Source: Bradyrhizobium oligotrophicum S58 (GTDB taxonomy: Bacteria > Pseudomonadota > Alphaproteobacteria > Rhizobiales > Xanthobacteraceae). From it: a stretch of 64,000 nt of DNA. A model generated the notes under the pieces. It had not been told where the DNA came from. It made no database searches and saw only the letters and a program-made list of their open reading frames with translations. The stretch lies in assembly GCF_000344805.1 (NCBI RefSeq), contig NC_020453.1, positions 5,675,001 through 5,739,000 on the forward strand, given 5' to 3'. This document shows positions 7,326-15,016 of this stretch, piece by piece; positions within the stretch are counted from its first letter, which is position 1, and every line of letters starts with the position of its first letter. The position numbers and the translations under genes were made by a program.

Positions 7326-8951
7326 ATGACCACCATGACCGGCGGCGAAGCCATCGTCAGCGGGCTCGTCGCCCACGGCGTCGACACCGTGTTCGGCCTG
7401 CCCGGCGCGCAGGTCTACGGCCTGTTCGATGCCTTCCACCAGGCGCAGTTGAAGGTCGTCGGCGCCCGCCACGAGCAGGCCTGCGGCTACATGGCGTTCG
7501 GCTATGCCCGCGCCAGCGGCAAGCCCGGCGTGTTCAGCGTCGTGCCCGGCCCCGGCGTGCTCAATGCCGGCGCGGCGCTGCTGACCGCGTTCGGCTGCAA
7601 CGAGCCGGTGCTGTGCCTCACGGGACAGGTGCCGACCGATTATCTCGGCCGTGGCCGCGGCCATCTGCACGAGATGCCCGACCAGCTCGCGACCTTGCGC
7701 ACCTTCGTGAAATGGGCCGAGCGGATCGAATATCCCGACAGTGGGCCGACACTTGTGTCGCGCGCATTCCAGGAAATGATGTCAGGGCGGCGCGGCCCCG
7801 CGGCGCTGGAAATGCCGTGGGACGTCTTCACGCAGAAGGCCGAGACAGCCGCAGCGAAGGCGCTGCCGCCGTTCGCGCCGCCGCAGCCGGATCCCGACCG
7901 TATCGCCAAAGCCGCCGCGCTGATCGCGGGCGCAAGGACGCCGATGATCTTCGTCGGCGCCGGCGCGATCGACGCGCGCGAGGAGATCCTCGAACTGGCC
8001 GAGATGATCGATGCGCCGGTGGTCGCCTTCCGCTCCGGGCGCGGCATCGTCTCCAATGCGCATGAGCTCGGGCTCACCATGGCCGCGGCCTACAAGCTCT
8101 GGCCGACCACGGACCTGATGATCGGCATCGGCTCCCGCATGGAGCTGCCGGCCTCGTTCCGCTGGCCGTTCAAGCCGGATGGATTGAAGTCGATCCGCAT
8201 CGACATCGATCCCGCGGAGATGCGGCGCCTCGTGGTCGACGCGGGCATCGTCGCCGATGCGAAGGCGGGCACGGCCGCGCTGGCCGCTGCCGTGAGCAAA
8301 GTCGGCTATCGCAAGATTTCGGGACGCCGCACAGCGATCCGCGAGGCGACAGCTGCGACGCTGCAGGAGATCCAGAAGGTACAGCCGCAGATGGCCCATC
8401 TGAACGTGCTGCGCGAGGTGCTGCCGCACGACGCCATCGTCACCGACGAACTGTCCCAGGTCGGCTTCGCCTCCTGGTATGGCTTCCCGGTCTACGAGCC
8501 GCGCACCTTCATCACCTCGGGCTATCAGGGCACGCTCGGCTCGGGCTTCCCGACCGCGCTCGGCGCCAAGGTCGCTCATCCGGACAAGCCGGTGGTCGCG
8601 ATCACCGGCGATGGCGGCTTCATGTTCGCCGTGCAGGAGCTGGCCACGGCCGTGCAGTATAATATCGGCGTCGTCACGCTGGTGTTCAACAACAACTCTT
8701 ACGGCAATGTCCGGCGCGACCAGCGCGAGCGCTTCGACGGCCGCGTCGTTGCCTCCGACCTCGTCAATCCGGATTTCGTCAAGCTTGCGGACTCCTTTGG
8801 TGTCGCCGCGAGCCGGGTGACCGCGCCGGATCAGTTCAAATCTGCACTTGAGAAGGCGCTCGCCCATGGCGGGCCTTACCTGATCGATGTCGAAGTGCCG
8901 CGCGATTCCGAGGTGTCGCCATGGGCCTTCATCCATCCGCCGAAGCCGTAA
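7326..8951 (+). CDS. Thiamine diphosphate-binding enzyme of the acetolactate synthase/benzoylformate decarboxylase type
   Basis: This 541-residue protein has the three-domain ThDP fold. The Pyr domain contains the catalytic Glu in VGARHEQACGYMAFGYAR and PGPGVLNAGAALLTA. The central domain (about 190-320) contains PMIFVGAGA. The PP domain contains the Mg-ThDP motif GDGGFMFAVQELATAVQ...VFNNNSYGN. Family members decarboxylate or ligate 2-oxo acids. The gene starts 21 bp after the FAH-family gene, so it is in the hpa operon, yet no ThDP step exists in the standard homoprotocatechuate pathway. It could handle a side 2-oxo acid, such as an aromatic pyruvate, or further convert a pathway product. 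Substrate unknown. Confidence 0.88.
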   Translation: MTTMTGGEAIVSGLVAHGVDTVFGLPGAQVYGLFDAFHQAQLKVVGARHEQACGYMAFGYARASGKPGVFSVVPGPGVLNAGAALLTAFGCNEPVLCLTGQVPTDYLGRGRGHLHEMPDQLATLRTFVKWAERIEYPDSGPTLVSRAFQEMMSGRRGPAALEMPWDVFTQKAETAAAKALPPFAPPQPDPDRIAKAAALIAGARTPMIFVGAGAIDAREEILELAEMIDAPVVAFRSGRGIVSNAHELGLTMAAAYKLWPTTDLMIGIGSRMELPASFRWPFKPDGLKSIRIDIDPAEMRRLVVDAGIVADAKAGTAALAAAVSKVGYRKISGRRTAIREATAATLQEIQKVQPQMAHLNVLREVLPHDAIVTDELSQVGFASWYGFPVYEPRTFITSGYQGTLGSGFPTALGAKVAHPDKPVVAITGDGGFMFAVQELATAVQYNIGVVTLVFNNNSYGNVRRDQRERFDGRVVASDLVNPDFVKLADSFGVAASRVTAPDQFKSALEKALAHGGPYLIDVEVPRDSEVSPWAFIHPPKP

Positions 8952-8958
8952 GCCGAAG

Positions 8959-9010
8959 GGCGCGGCGGAGGGTGACCGGCGGAGGTCATGACGAGGACGC
9001 CCGCCGCGCC
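8959..9010. terminator. Inverted repeat between the convergent hpa operon and MFS gene
   Basis: The exact 10-base arms GGCGCGGCGG (8959-8968) and CCGCCGCGCC (9001-9010) are separated by 32 bases. They span the end of the ThDP gene and the last codons of the convergent MFS gene. A bidirectional transcription-end hairpin is plausible, but there is no U-tract and the loop is long. Confidence 0.35.
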
Positions 9011-10212
9011 TGCAATCCGGCCGCGGCCATCACCAGCAGGCCGGCGCCCGCGACGAGCCAGCACGCGACCGGTGCCCATTGCACCAGCGGCGCATAATCC
9101 GGCAGCTTCTGCAGGCCGCCGGCGACCGCAGCCATCCGCGCCAATGTCGCAAGCGCCAATGCGGAGAACACGAGCCCGGTGACCTTGCCCTCGGCGCCAT
9201 CAGTGCCGATCGCGAGCGCAGCCGAGATCGCGCTCATCATCATGCAGCCCCAGGCCGCACCGGCGACGAACTGCGCCGCGATCAGCATGTTCAACGCGCC
9301 CGCAAGCTCTGCGATCACGATCGCGATCGCACCGAGCAGACCGGCTATTCCCATCACGATGAGTCCGCCGCGATGCTTCACGATCACGCTCGCCGGGAAC
9401 AGCACGAGATTGAAGCCGATCCAGAACACCGGCATCAGCCATTGCAGGTCATCCGGCTTGGCAAAGCGGAGGTAGAGGGTCGAGCTGTTGATGCTGAAAT
9501 GCAGCTGATAGCCGAGCGCGAGGATCACCATCGCGCCGATGAACAGCAGCGGCAATCCCCGCAGCGGCTTGGGCTCAGCCCTGGCGGGTGCCTGCCTTGT
9601 CGCCGGACCAGCGTCCTGCGCAACCCGCGACAGGCCGAGCGCCGTCAGCAGCAGCACGACTGATGAGATGATGAAAGGCAGCCGCGGATCGTAGTCGCGC
9701 AGGATCACGCCGAGATAGGGCGACACCGCACCGGCCACGCCATAGCCAAGCATGACCAGCGCCGCGAGAAACGGAATCGTCGGCCGTGCCGCGTGGCGCC
9801 CGAGCAGGGTCAAAGGCGGCGCCCGCAGCACCGACGAACTGATCGCCCAGATCACGATCAGTCCGATGAACAGGGCCGGCCTGGCCGAGCTCGCCACGAA
9901 GGGCAACGCCACGAAGGCGCCGCAGGAGATCGCCGTCAACACGCCGACGAACAAGCCGAACCGCACGGCGATCGGCCCGATGCGATCCGCGGCGATTCCC
10001 ATCGCCGTGTCGGACAGGGTGAAGATGGCCTGGTCCAGCATCAGGATCAAAATGACGGCGGAGGGAGCGATGCCGGCCTGGGCTGCGAGCTTGGGCAGAT
10101 AGATCACGTAGGTGGTCCACAGCAAGGTGAACACCAGCTGCAACAGCGCGAGATGAAGTCCCAATCGCGTCGCCGTCGGCGCGCGCGCGTCCACATGTTC
10201 GATCGTGCTCAT
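8986..10212 (-). CDS. Major facilitator superfamily transporter
   Basis: The 408-residue protein is almost entirely hydrophobic helices, about 12 in two halves with a charged loop near residues 205-220. The N-terminal half has MGIAADRIGPIAVRFG, an MFS motif A-like loop. A strong RBS (GGGAGAGG) precedes the ATG. It would export or import a small solute through the inner membrane; the substrate is unknown. It is convergent with the hpa operon, so it is not part of that transcript, and lies 64 bp downstream of alkB on the same strand. Confidence 0.88.
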   Translation of the reverse strand: MSTIEHVDARAPTATRLGLHLALLQLVFTLLWTTYVIYLPKLAAQAGIAPSAVILILMLDQAIFTLSDTAMGIAADRIGPIAVRFGLFVGVLTAISCGAFVALPFVASSARPALFIGLIVIWAISSSVLRAPPLTLLGRHAARPTIPFLAALVMLGYGVAGAVSPYLGVILRDYDPRLPFIISSVVLLLTALGLSRVAQDAGPATRQAPARAEPKPLRGLPLLFIGAMVILALGYQLHFSINSSTLYLRFAKPDDLQWLMPVFWIGFNLVLFPASVIVKHRGGLIVMGIAGLLGAIAIVIAELAGALNMLIAAQFVAGAAWGCMMMSAISAALAIGTDGAEGKVTGLVFSALALATLARMAAVAGGLQKLPDYAPLVQWAPVACWLVAGAGLLVMAAAGLQARRASSS

Positions 10213-10276
10213 GGCCCTCTCCCAGCCTTAGCATAGAGCCGGGGATGCCCATTGCAAATGAGCGGATCGCGGAGGG

Positions 10277-10930
10277 CTATCGCGCGCGACGGAAGGTCAG
10301 GTTGATGCGCCGGCGGCCAAGCAGGCCATGCTCGCCGTCGGCCAGCGGCGCCACGCCGTGAAAGGCGAGCCGCGCCGGGCCGCCCCAGACGACGACGTCG
10401 CCGTGTAGCAACCGATAACGTTGCGCCTTGTCGGTGCGTTTGAGGCCGCCGAACAGGAAGGTCGCGGGCAGTCCCAGCGACACCGAGACGATCGGCGCGC
10501 CGATATCGCGCTCGTCGCGGTCCTGATGCAGCGACATCTTGGCGCCCGGCTCATAGCGATTGATCAGGCAGGCATCCGGCGCGAAGCCGGGAAAGCCTGC
10601 CTCACGCGCCGCCTGTTCCGCAAGCTTGCGAAACAGCGGCGGCATCGCTGGCCAGGGCTTGCCGCTCTCGGGGTCGACCGGATCGTAGCGGTAGCCGCTG
10701 CGGTCCGTCACCCAGCCGAACGAGCCGCAATTGGTCATCGCCACCGACATCTGGTGGCCGCCCGGAGTGACCATCTGGCGGAACGGCGCCTGCGTGATGA
10801 TCGCCTCGATCGCGGCGATCAGCTCCGTCTCGTGCGGCCGCGCAAAGCCGCGCAGCAGCATCGCACCCGGCCCGAGCGGCTCGCGCGCCGGTCCGACATC
10901 GTCGAGTCCGTCGAACAGATCAGCCGTCAT
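10277..10930 (-). CDS. alkB: DNA oxidative demethylase AlkB
   Basis: The 217-residue protein is a full-length AlkB: a nucleotide-recognition lid (RQMVTPGGHQMSVAMTNCG, GYRYDP), then the Fe(II)/2-oxoglutarate core with H-x-D in MSLHQDRDE, the distal His in LAFHGVAPL and the 2OG-binding arginines in RRRINLTFRRAR. These match E. coli AlkB closely. It repairs 1-methyladenine and 3-methylcytosine by oxidative demethylation. The ATG at 10930 is chosen over a GTG 9 bases earlier because the family begins near MTADLF. It lies 5 bp after another 2OG oxygenase gene, so the two are cotranscribed. Confidence 0.95.
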   Translation of the reverse strand: MTADLFDGLDDVGPAREPLGPGAMLLRGFARPHETELIAAIEAIITQAPFRQMVTPGGHQMSVAMTNCGSFGWVTDRSGYRYDPVDPESGKPWPAMPPLFRKLAEQAAREAGFPGFAPDACLINRYEPGAKMSLHQDRDERDIGAPIVSVSLGLPATFLFGGLKRTDKAQRYRLLHGDVVVWGGPARLAFHGVAPLADGEHGLLGRRRINLTFRRAR

Positions 10931-10935
10931 GCCCC

Positions 10936-11679
10936 TCACTTCGCATCGTGAAAGATCACGCCCAGCGTATGCCGGCGGCCGGAGCGCAGCCGGCTGACGC
11001 CATGGCGCATGTTGACCCTATAGCTGCCGCGCGTGCCCTGCACCGGGCGATTGTGGACCGCGAACACCACGGCATCGCCTTGCCGCAGCGGCACGACCTC
11101 GGCCCGCGACTGCATGCGCGGCCGCTGCTCGGTCAGCACGAACTCGCCGCCCGCGAAATCGCGCCCCGGCTCGGACAGCAGGATTGCGACCTGCAGCGGA
11201 AACACGTGCTCGCCATAGAGATCCTGGTGCAGGCAGTTGTAGTCGCCCTCGACATATTGCAGCAGCAGCGGCGTCGACCGTGTCTGGCCGGCCTCATGGC
11301 AGCGGGCGAGGAAATCGTCGTGCTTGCTCGGGTATCGGATATCGGTGCCCATGGTCGCATTCCAGCGATTGGCGACCGGGACGAGATGCGCATAGAGCAG
11401 CGGCCGCAGCCGCGCGATCGGATCCGGCAGCGGATAGCTGAAATATTTGTACTCGCCGCGCCCAAAACCGTGCCGCGCCATGACGACACGACTGCGGAAG
11501 TGGTTGTCATCCGGATAGAGCGACGCCAGCGCCCGGCATTCATCGGGTGAAAGTAGCTGCGCCAACACAGCGCAGCCGCCGGCATCGAGGTCGCGTTCGA
11601 CCACCGCCCAGTCGATCGTGTCGACCCCGGTCGCGGCGGCAGAATCGATGTCGGGAGCTACCTGCTTGAGTCTGGCCAT
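10936..11679 (-). CDS. 2OG-Fe(II) oxygenase of the prolyl-4-hydroxylase-like group
   Basis: The product is about 247 residues from the ATG at 11679, with GGGA 8 bases upstream; an in-frame ATG at 11688 is also possible. A longer frame to 11775 runs into a palindromic repeat and is not believed. The Fe(II) site is H-x-D in NCLHQDLYGEHVFPLQ with the distal His and 2OG-binding Arg in the C-terminal part (RVNMRHGVSRLRSGRRHTLG). It also carries GGEFVLTEQRPR. Substrate is unknown; related proteins hydroxylate protein or small-molecule targets. It directly precedes alkB, suggesting a role in the same stress response. Confidence 0.87.
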   Translation of the reverse strand: MARLKQVAPDIDSAAATGVDTIDWAVVERDLDAGGCAVLAQLLSPDECRALASLYPDDNHFRSRVVMARHGFGRGEYKYFSYPLPDPIARLRPLLYAHLVPVANRWNATMGTDIRYPSKHDDFLARCHEAGQTRSTPLLLQYVEGDYNCLHQDLYGEHVFPLQVAILLSEPGRDFAGGEFVLTEQRPRMQSRAEVVPLRQGDAVVFAVHNRPVQGTRGSYRVNMRHGVSRLRSGRRHTLGVIFHDAK

Positions 11680-11695
11680 GCGATTCATCCCAGCT

Positions 11696-11796
11696 GTCAT
11701 TCCGGGGCGGCGCGAAGCGACGAGCCCGGACTCCATCCTCACGATCGTGGTTATGGATTCCGGGCCTGCGCGCAAGGGCGCGCATCCCGGAATGAC
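11696..11796. repeat. Palindromic intergenic repeat, family A (copy 1)
   Basis: Terminal arms GTCATTCCGGG (11696-11706) and CCCGGAATGAC (11786-11796) are exact complements. An inner pair around GGACTCCAT and ATGGATTCC gives a cruciform-like element of 101 bp. The same termini recur at 24062-24162 and 30206-30304. It lies in the divergent gap between the 2OG oxygenase and the GT51-like gene. Confidence 0.85.
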
Positions 11797-11871
11797 GATG
11801 GTGTGACAGAAAGGGCAGCGGCCGCCACCCGTTTCCTGGACGTTTTGGCATCATGGTGCCGGAGCGCCCCA

Positions 11872-12678
11872 ATGAACCGGAACGCTTTCGGCGGAACCAA
11901 TCTTCTGACGATGCAACGTCCACGCACCAAACGCCTCTTCATCCTGTTCGGCAGGTCGATCCTGGCCGTGCTCTCGCTCGCTGTCGTCCTGGTGCTCTAC
12001 GCCGAAGGCTATGTGATCTGGTACTTCGAATACGGCCTCGGCCTCCCCACCGAGAGCCAGCTTGCGGCTCTGCCGACCACAGGTCCGCTGTGTGCGGCGA
12101 ACCCGGGCAGCTCCTATGTGCCGCTCTCCGAGATTCCACCTCTGGTCCGGAAGGCCGTCGTGGCGTCCGAAGATCGTGATTTCTACGAGCGGACGTCGAT
12201 CGGCCCTCTGGCCCGGCTCGCATCCAACATTGTGGCCGGCCGCCGGCCGGGCAATTCGAGCATTATCCACGCGGTCAGCCGGCAATGTCTTTGGACGCTG
12301 GTTCCGGAATGCTGCAAGGGACCGAACCTCGAATGGCAGTTCGGCACACAGGTCTTCACGGGCCGTATCGAGCGCACGTTCACGCGCGATCGCATCCTGG
12401 AAGCCTATCTGAACAATGCCTATCTCGGCCGCGGCGCCTATGGCGCTGCCGACGCGGCCACCGCCTATTTCGGCAAATCGCTTGCGAGCCTCGACATCGA
12501 CGAGATCGCCCTGCTCCTCACGCGTTTCCGAATGCCGATGACCTCTCGGCACGACAGCGAGTGGCGCAATCTCATGCTCGACAGGATGCTGGCGGCCGGT
12601 CTCATCGACCAGGCCCAGGCGACCGCCGCCAAGGCCGCACCACTGTCCTTGATCGCTGGCCCGCTCCGCAAACCCTGA
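11872..12678 (+). CDS. Stand-alone GT51-type transglycosylase domain protein, divergent
   Basis: The start at 11872 has GGAG 7 bases upstream, giving 268 residues. A membrane anchor spans about residues 22-43 after a basic stretch. The rest resembles the penicillin-binding-protein transglycosylase domain: E100 in VVASEDRDFYE matches the catalytic Glu motif, and RIERTFTRDRILEAYLNNAYLGRGAYGAADAATAYFGK is close to consensus (motif about 180-215). However, the usual His after EDRxFxxH is Arg107, and the TQQ-containing substrate motif reads SSIIHAVSR. There is no transpeptidase domain. It could be a weak or inactive monofunctional peptidoglycan glycosyltransferase. Convergent with the amidase gene. 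Confidence 0.82.
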   Translation: MNRNAFGGTNLLTMQRPRTKRLFILFGRSILAVLSLAVVLVLYAEGYVIWYFEYGLGLPTESQLAALPTTGPLCAANPGSSYVPLSEIPPLVRKAVVASEDRDFYERTSIGPLARLASNIVAGRRPGNSSIIHAVSRQCLWTLVPECCKGPNLEWQFGTQVFTGRIERTFTRDRILEAYLNNAYLGRGAYGAADAATAYFGKSLASLDIDEIALLLTRFRMPMTSRHDSEWRNLMLDRMLAAGLIDQAQATAAKAAPLSLIAGPLRKP

Positions 12679-12694
12679 GCGCTCGCGGCCGCCG

Positions 12695-14047
12695 TCAGCC
12701 CCGCACCACGCCCTCGACCCCGGCCGCGATCTCCAGCAGCTTGCGGTCGTTGCCGCCGGACTGCGCCAGCATCAGGCCGACCGGCACCTCGCCATGGCGA
12801 TGCGCCGGCAGCGAGATCGCGCAGCCGTCGATCATGTTGATGAAGGTGCAGTTGCGTAAGCTCCGGATATTCTCGCGGGCGAAGACCTGGTCGTCGGCGA
12901 GGTCGGCGATGACAGGCGCCGCGTTCGCCGTGGTCGGCATCACCAGCGCATCGTAGGGCGCGATCCGCGCGGCGGCGCGTGTCACCAGCGAACGGCGGCC
13001 GTTCAGCATCTCGATGTAGTCGGGCACGGTGATCGCCTCGCCGCGCGCGATGCGCACCGAGACGCGCGGATCGTAGACATCGCCCTTGCTGGCAAGCAGG
13101 AAGCGGTGCCAGGCATAGCTCTCGGCGGCGGCAAAGCCGCCCTTCATGCCGATGATGCCGACATCGAGAAACTCAGGGAATGCGATCCGCTCGATCAGCG
13201 CGCCCTGCCGCGCCAGGGTGTCCAGCGCGCGCTCGAAGGTCTCGGCCACCTCGGCATCGAGCTCGTCGAGCACGACGGTGGTGGGCACCGCGAGCCGCAG
13301 GCCCTTGACCGGCCTCCGCGCCAGCGGCCGGATCGGCTCGTCGGCCAGCACGGAATCGAGCACCGCGCAGCACGCGACCGTATTGGCGAGCGGACCAAAA
13401 CTGTCGAGCGTGGTCGACAGCGGCACGCCGCCGTCGAGCGGCACGCGGGCCTGCGTCGGCTTGTAGCCGACGATGCCGTTGAAGGCGGCCGGGATGCGGC
13501 AGGAGCCGCCGGTGTCGGTGCCGAGCGCGCCATAGGCCATGCGGTCCACCACCGAGACGGCAGCGCCCGAGGACGAGCCGCCGGGGACATGGCCGATGTC
13601 GCGCTTCCACGCGCTCTTCGGCGTGCCGTAATGCGGATTGATGCCGATGCCGGAATAGGCGAACTCCGTCATGTTGGTGCGGCCGATCACGACGAAACCC
13701 GCCCGTCGCAGCCGCGCCACGACCGGCGCATCGGCGTCCGCCGGCGCCGAATCCTCCAGGGCGCGCGAGCCGGCCCGGGTCACCTGACCCTTGATGTCGA
13801 ACAGATCCTTGACCGAGACCGGAATGCCGGCGAAAGGCGACGGCGCCGCATTGGCCTTGCGCAGCGCGTCCATGCCGTCGGCAGCCGCCAGCGCCGCCTC
13901 CTTGTCGACGTGGATGAAGGCGCGCTGGCCTTCTCCGGCCGGATCGGCGATCCGGGCCAGACAGTCCTCGACCAGTTTGCGCGAGGTGATGCGGCCGGCG
14001 GCGAGATCGTCGGCCAGCGCGGCAAGGGTCGGATTTGAAGCGGTCAT
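12695..14047 (-). CDS. Amidase signature family hydrolase
   Basis: The 450-residue protein has the Ser-cisSer-Lys triad: Lys in IPVSVKDLFDIKG, the Ser-rich loop VPGGSSSGAAVSV and the nucleophile loop GTDTGGSCRIPAAFNG. Length and C-terminal ARENIRSLRNCTFINMIDG with PVGLML are typical of amidases acting on small amides, or of aryl-malonamate/allophanate-like substrates. Its ATG is 6 bp after the stop of the AtuA-like gene, so the two form one operon. The real substrate cannot be read from sequence. Confidence 0.92.
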   Translation of the reverse strand: MTASNPTLAALADDLAAGRITSRKLVEDCLARIADPAGEGQRAFIHVDKEAALAAADGMDALRKANAAPSPFAGIPVSVKDLFDIKGQVTRAGSRALEDSAPADADAPVVARLRRAGFVVIGRTNMTEFAYSGIGINPHYGTPKSAWKRDIGHVPGGSSSGAAVSVVDRMAYGALGTDTGGSCRIPAAFNGIVGYKPTQARVPLDGGVPLSTTLDSFGPLANTVACCAVLDSVLADEPIRPLARRPVKGLRLAVPTTVVLDELDAEVAETFERALDTLARQGALIERIAFPEFLDVGIIGMKGGFAAAESYAWHRFLLASKGDVYDPRVSVRIARGEAITVPDYIEMLNGRRSLVTRAAARIAPYDALVMPTTANAAPVIADLADDQVFARENIRSLRNCTFINMIDGCAISLPAHRHGEVPVGLMLAQSGGNDRKLLEIAAGVEGVVRG

Positions 14048-14053
14048 GGCGTC

Positions 14054-14380
14054 CTATCGGGTGTGGTCGGCGGCATCGGCCGCGATGTCCAGATCGAGCA
14101 GCGCCGAGCTCAGCGATTTGCCGTGCGCATCCAGCGCCAGCGAGCGGGTGACCCCGCCGCCGAGCGCCCGGCTCATCACGAAATTCAGCGCCGCAATGTT
14201 GGGCAGCTCATAGCGGACCACCTCGCCCTGGACAATGCCGGCGAAGTGCGCCTTGACCCGCTCCGCCGTCACCTGTGCGAGCAACAGCGGATAGTGCTTC
14301 GGATCGTAGGCGATGACCGAGATGTTCGACGTATCGCCTTTGTCGCCGGTCCTGGAATGGGCGATATCACGCAGCTTCAT
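14054..14380 (-). CDS. AtuA-like ferredoxin-fold domain protein, stand-alone
   Basis: The 108-residue protein starts at MKLRDIAHSRTGDKGDTSNIS, the hallmark of the C-terminal domain of AtuA/DUF1446 proteins from acyclic terpene and leucine catabolism. Later marks are YPLLLAQVTAERVKAHF, VRYELPNIAALNFVM and the C-terminal GKSLSSALLDLDI. In many genomes this domain is fused to the large DUF1446 domain; here it is a separate small gene and no DUF1446 gene is in the window. GGAG lies just before the chosen ATG; an ATG at 14395 is an alternative. It is cotranscribed with the amidase. Its biochemical role is not known. Confidence 0.85.
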   Translation of the reverse strand: MKLRDIAHSRTGDKGDTSNISVIAYDPKHYPLLLAQVTAERVKAHFAGIVQGEVVRYELPNIAALNFVMSRALGGGVTRSLALDAHGKSLSSALLDLDIAADAADHTR

Positions 14381-14598
14381 CTCGGCTCCGATCATGCGAT
14401 ACGCATCAAAGACCAATTTTCGTCGGGCGGCAATTGCGGCCTGCCTGCTGATCTTGCCACCTCTGCTCTTGGGCACCTCTGCGCACGCCGGAGGGCCGCA
14501 TGCGTGACGTGATGGACCGTTGACGCGTCTGCGTCAAATGGCGCATCACATCCGACAAACGAGCGGGCGACGGAGCCTGCCAGGGGAGGACAATCCGG

Positions 14599-15012
14599 AT
14601 GGCCGAGGCAATGCGCGCACGTCCCAAGCCGACACCCGAGACACAGCATTTCTGGGACGGCACCAGAGCCGGTGAGCTGCTTCTGCAGCGCTGCGACGCC
14701 TGCGCGCATGTCTATTTTCCGCCGCGCCCGTTCTGCCCGTCCTGCGCCAGCCGCGAAGTCAGCGTCTTCAAGGCTACGGGCAAAGGCACGCTCTACAGCT
14801 ACGTCATCAATCATCGTCCCGCCGCCCCGGGCTTCACGCCGCCTTACGCGATCGCCGTCGTTGCGCTCGAAGAAGGCCCGCGCATGATGAGCAACATCAC
14901 CGGCTGCGCGCAGACGCCTGAGGCGCTGCAGCTCGACATGGCGCTCGAAGTGACGTTCGAGCCGCTCGACGAACAGATCACCCTGCCCCTGTTCCGGCCG
15001 GCGAAAGGCTGA
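14599..15012 (+). CDS. Zn-ribbon plus OB-fold protein (DUF35 family)
   Basis: The 137-residue protein has an N-terminal helix, a rubredoxin-like Zn ribbon with two C-x2-C pairs (LLQRCDACAHVYFPPRPFCPSCAS), and an OB-fold domain (TLYSYVINHRP, ITGC). Proteins of this family partner thiolase-like enzymes and hold the acyl-CoA or complete the active site. GGGGAGGA is a strong RBS. The thiolase gene follows after 4 bp, so the two are translationally coupled and probably form one complex. Confidence 0.93.
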   Translation: MAEAMRARPKPTPETQHFWDGTRAGELLLQRCDACAHVYFPPRPFCPSCASREVSVFKATGKGTLYSYVINHRPAAPGFTPPYAIAVVALEEGPRMMSNITGCAQTPEALQLDMALEVTFEPLDEQITLPLFRPAKG

Positions 15013-15016
15013 GGCG

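Noticed and set aside
11680..11775. N-terminal extension of the 2OG oxygenase
   Set aside because: Its codons fall in a family A palindromic repeat, so the true start is near 11679-11688.
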